In this document: positions 63,866 through 64,000 of the stretch, piece by piece | Numbering within the stretch: position 1 is the stretch's first letter | Layout of the letters: every line of letters starts with the position of its first letter | Source of the DNA: Nocardioides sp. TRM66260-LWL | GTDB lineage: Bacteria; Actinomycetota; Actinomycetes; Propionibacteriales; Nocardioidaceae | Assembly (NCBI RefSeq): GCF_020075545.1 | Contig: NZ_JAIQZK010000002.1 | Coordinates: forward strand, 62,001 to 126,000 | Length of the DNA stretch: 64,000 bases | Reading direction: 5' to 3' | Translations under genes and position numbers: made by a program | The notes under the pieces: generated by a model | What the model saw: only the letters and a program-made list of their open reading frames with translations | Database searches by the model: none | What the model was told of the DNA's origin: nothing

Positions 63866-64000
63866 GGGGGTTTCCTTTCGGTTGGGCCGCACCGGTCTGG
63901 TCGGTGCGCCGTAGTGGGTTCTGCGGAGGAGTGCTCTGGGGGTCGTGCCGGTGCTGCGGGTGCTGCGGGTCGTGCGGTTCGTGGGAGGCGCGCGGCGGCC

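Noticed and set aside
63866..64000. C-terminus of atpB at the right edge
   Set aside because: No frame shows the conserved end of the a subunit or a stop codon in context; the stretch looks like repeat-bearing spacer.

Overview
The window is chromosomal DNA of a high-GC actinobacterium. The gene set (WhiB2, MtrA-MtrB-LpqB, F420 biosynthesis, NucS mismatch endonuclease, HPF, TIGR03089, DUF3499, DUF5719, DUF2550) and the synteny point to Nocardioidaceae, most likely Nocardioides or a close relative. That placement is inferred from gene content, not from a marker tree. I see no tRNA, rRNA, CRISPR array, insertion sequence or prophage. Coding density is very high and many starts are GTG.

Layout. 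(1) 1-8.6 kb, minus strand: a truncated NarL-type response regulator, hpf with a long leader, a ComF-type phosphoribosyltransferase, the mtrA-mtrB-lpqB envelope-control operon, and ahcY. (2) 8.6-22.7 kb: a mannose/GDP-mannose and F420 block resembling the mycobacterial Rv3255c-Rv3264c region: DUF808 protein, SIS-domain isomerase-like protein, Trm112-like protein, manB, DUF3499, a metallopeptidase-family protein, DUF5719, a large membrane glycosyltransferase, whiB2, fbiA, fbiB, a DUF3105 protein and manC. (3) 22.7-32.3 kb: TIGR03089 protein, a secreted PGRP-type amidase with FG-GAP repeats, a NUDIX protein, an EamA/LysR divergent pair, a quinone-reductase/Rrf2 divergent pair with a clear palindromic operator, a CnoX-like thioredoxin/TPR protein, and a PH-domain protein with a 54-aa membrane protein. 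(4) 32.4-51.6 kb: an ethylmalonyl-CoA-type acyl-CoA region: meaB, atoB, mce, ccr, a polar-growth coiled-coil gene (Scy/FilP-like), an AI-2E-family transporter, and, after unrelated genes, a hydroxyacyl-CoA dehydrogenase, ethylmalonyl-CoA mutase and a PduO-type cobalamin adenosyltransferase. Together these can turn two acetyl-CoA (plus CO2) toward ethylmalonyl-CoA and methylsuccinyl-CoA, with B12 cofactor supply and mutase repair. Crotonase and the later steps are not in the window. nucS lies inside this region with a displaced second copy of its 3' end. (5) 51.6-57.8 kb: two MFS transporters, a SWI2/SNF2 helicase and DUF2550. (6) 57.8-64 kb: the F1Fo ATP synthase operon atpE-F-H-A-G-D-C on the minus strand, with atpB expected beyond the right edge.

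A recurrent regulatory feature is a TAnnnT -10 hexamer only 6-8 bases upstream of the start codon, seen in front of about twenty genes. This is the signature of leaderless mRNAs. Strong GC-rich hairpins close most convergent gene pairs.

The observations most worth a second look are the nucS 3'-end swap with an atypical 88-aa gene, a shared GTTACC-N4-GGTANC element upstream of ccr and the hydroxyacyl-CoA dehydrogenase gene, the Rrf2 operator, tandem 9-mers resembling MtrA boxes in front of the cell-wall amidase, and the long hpf leader.
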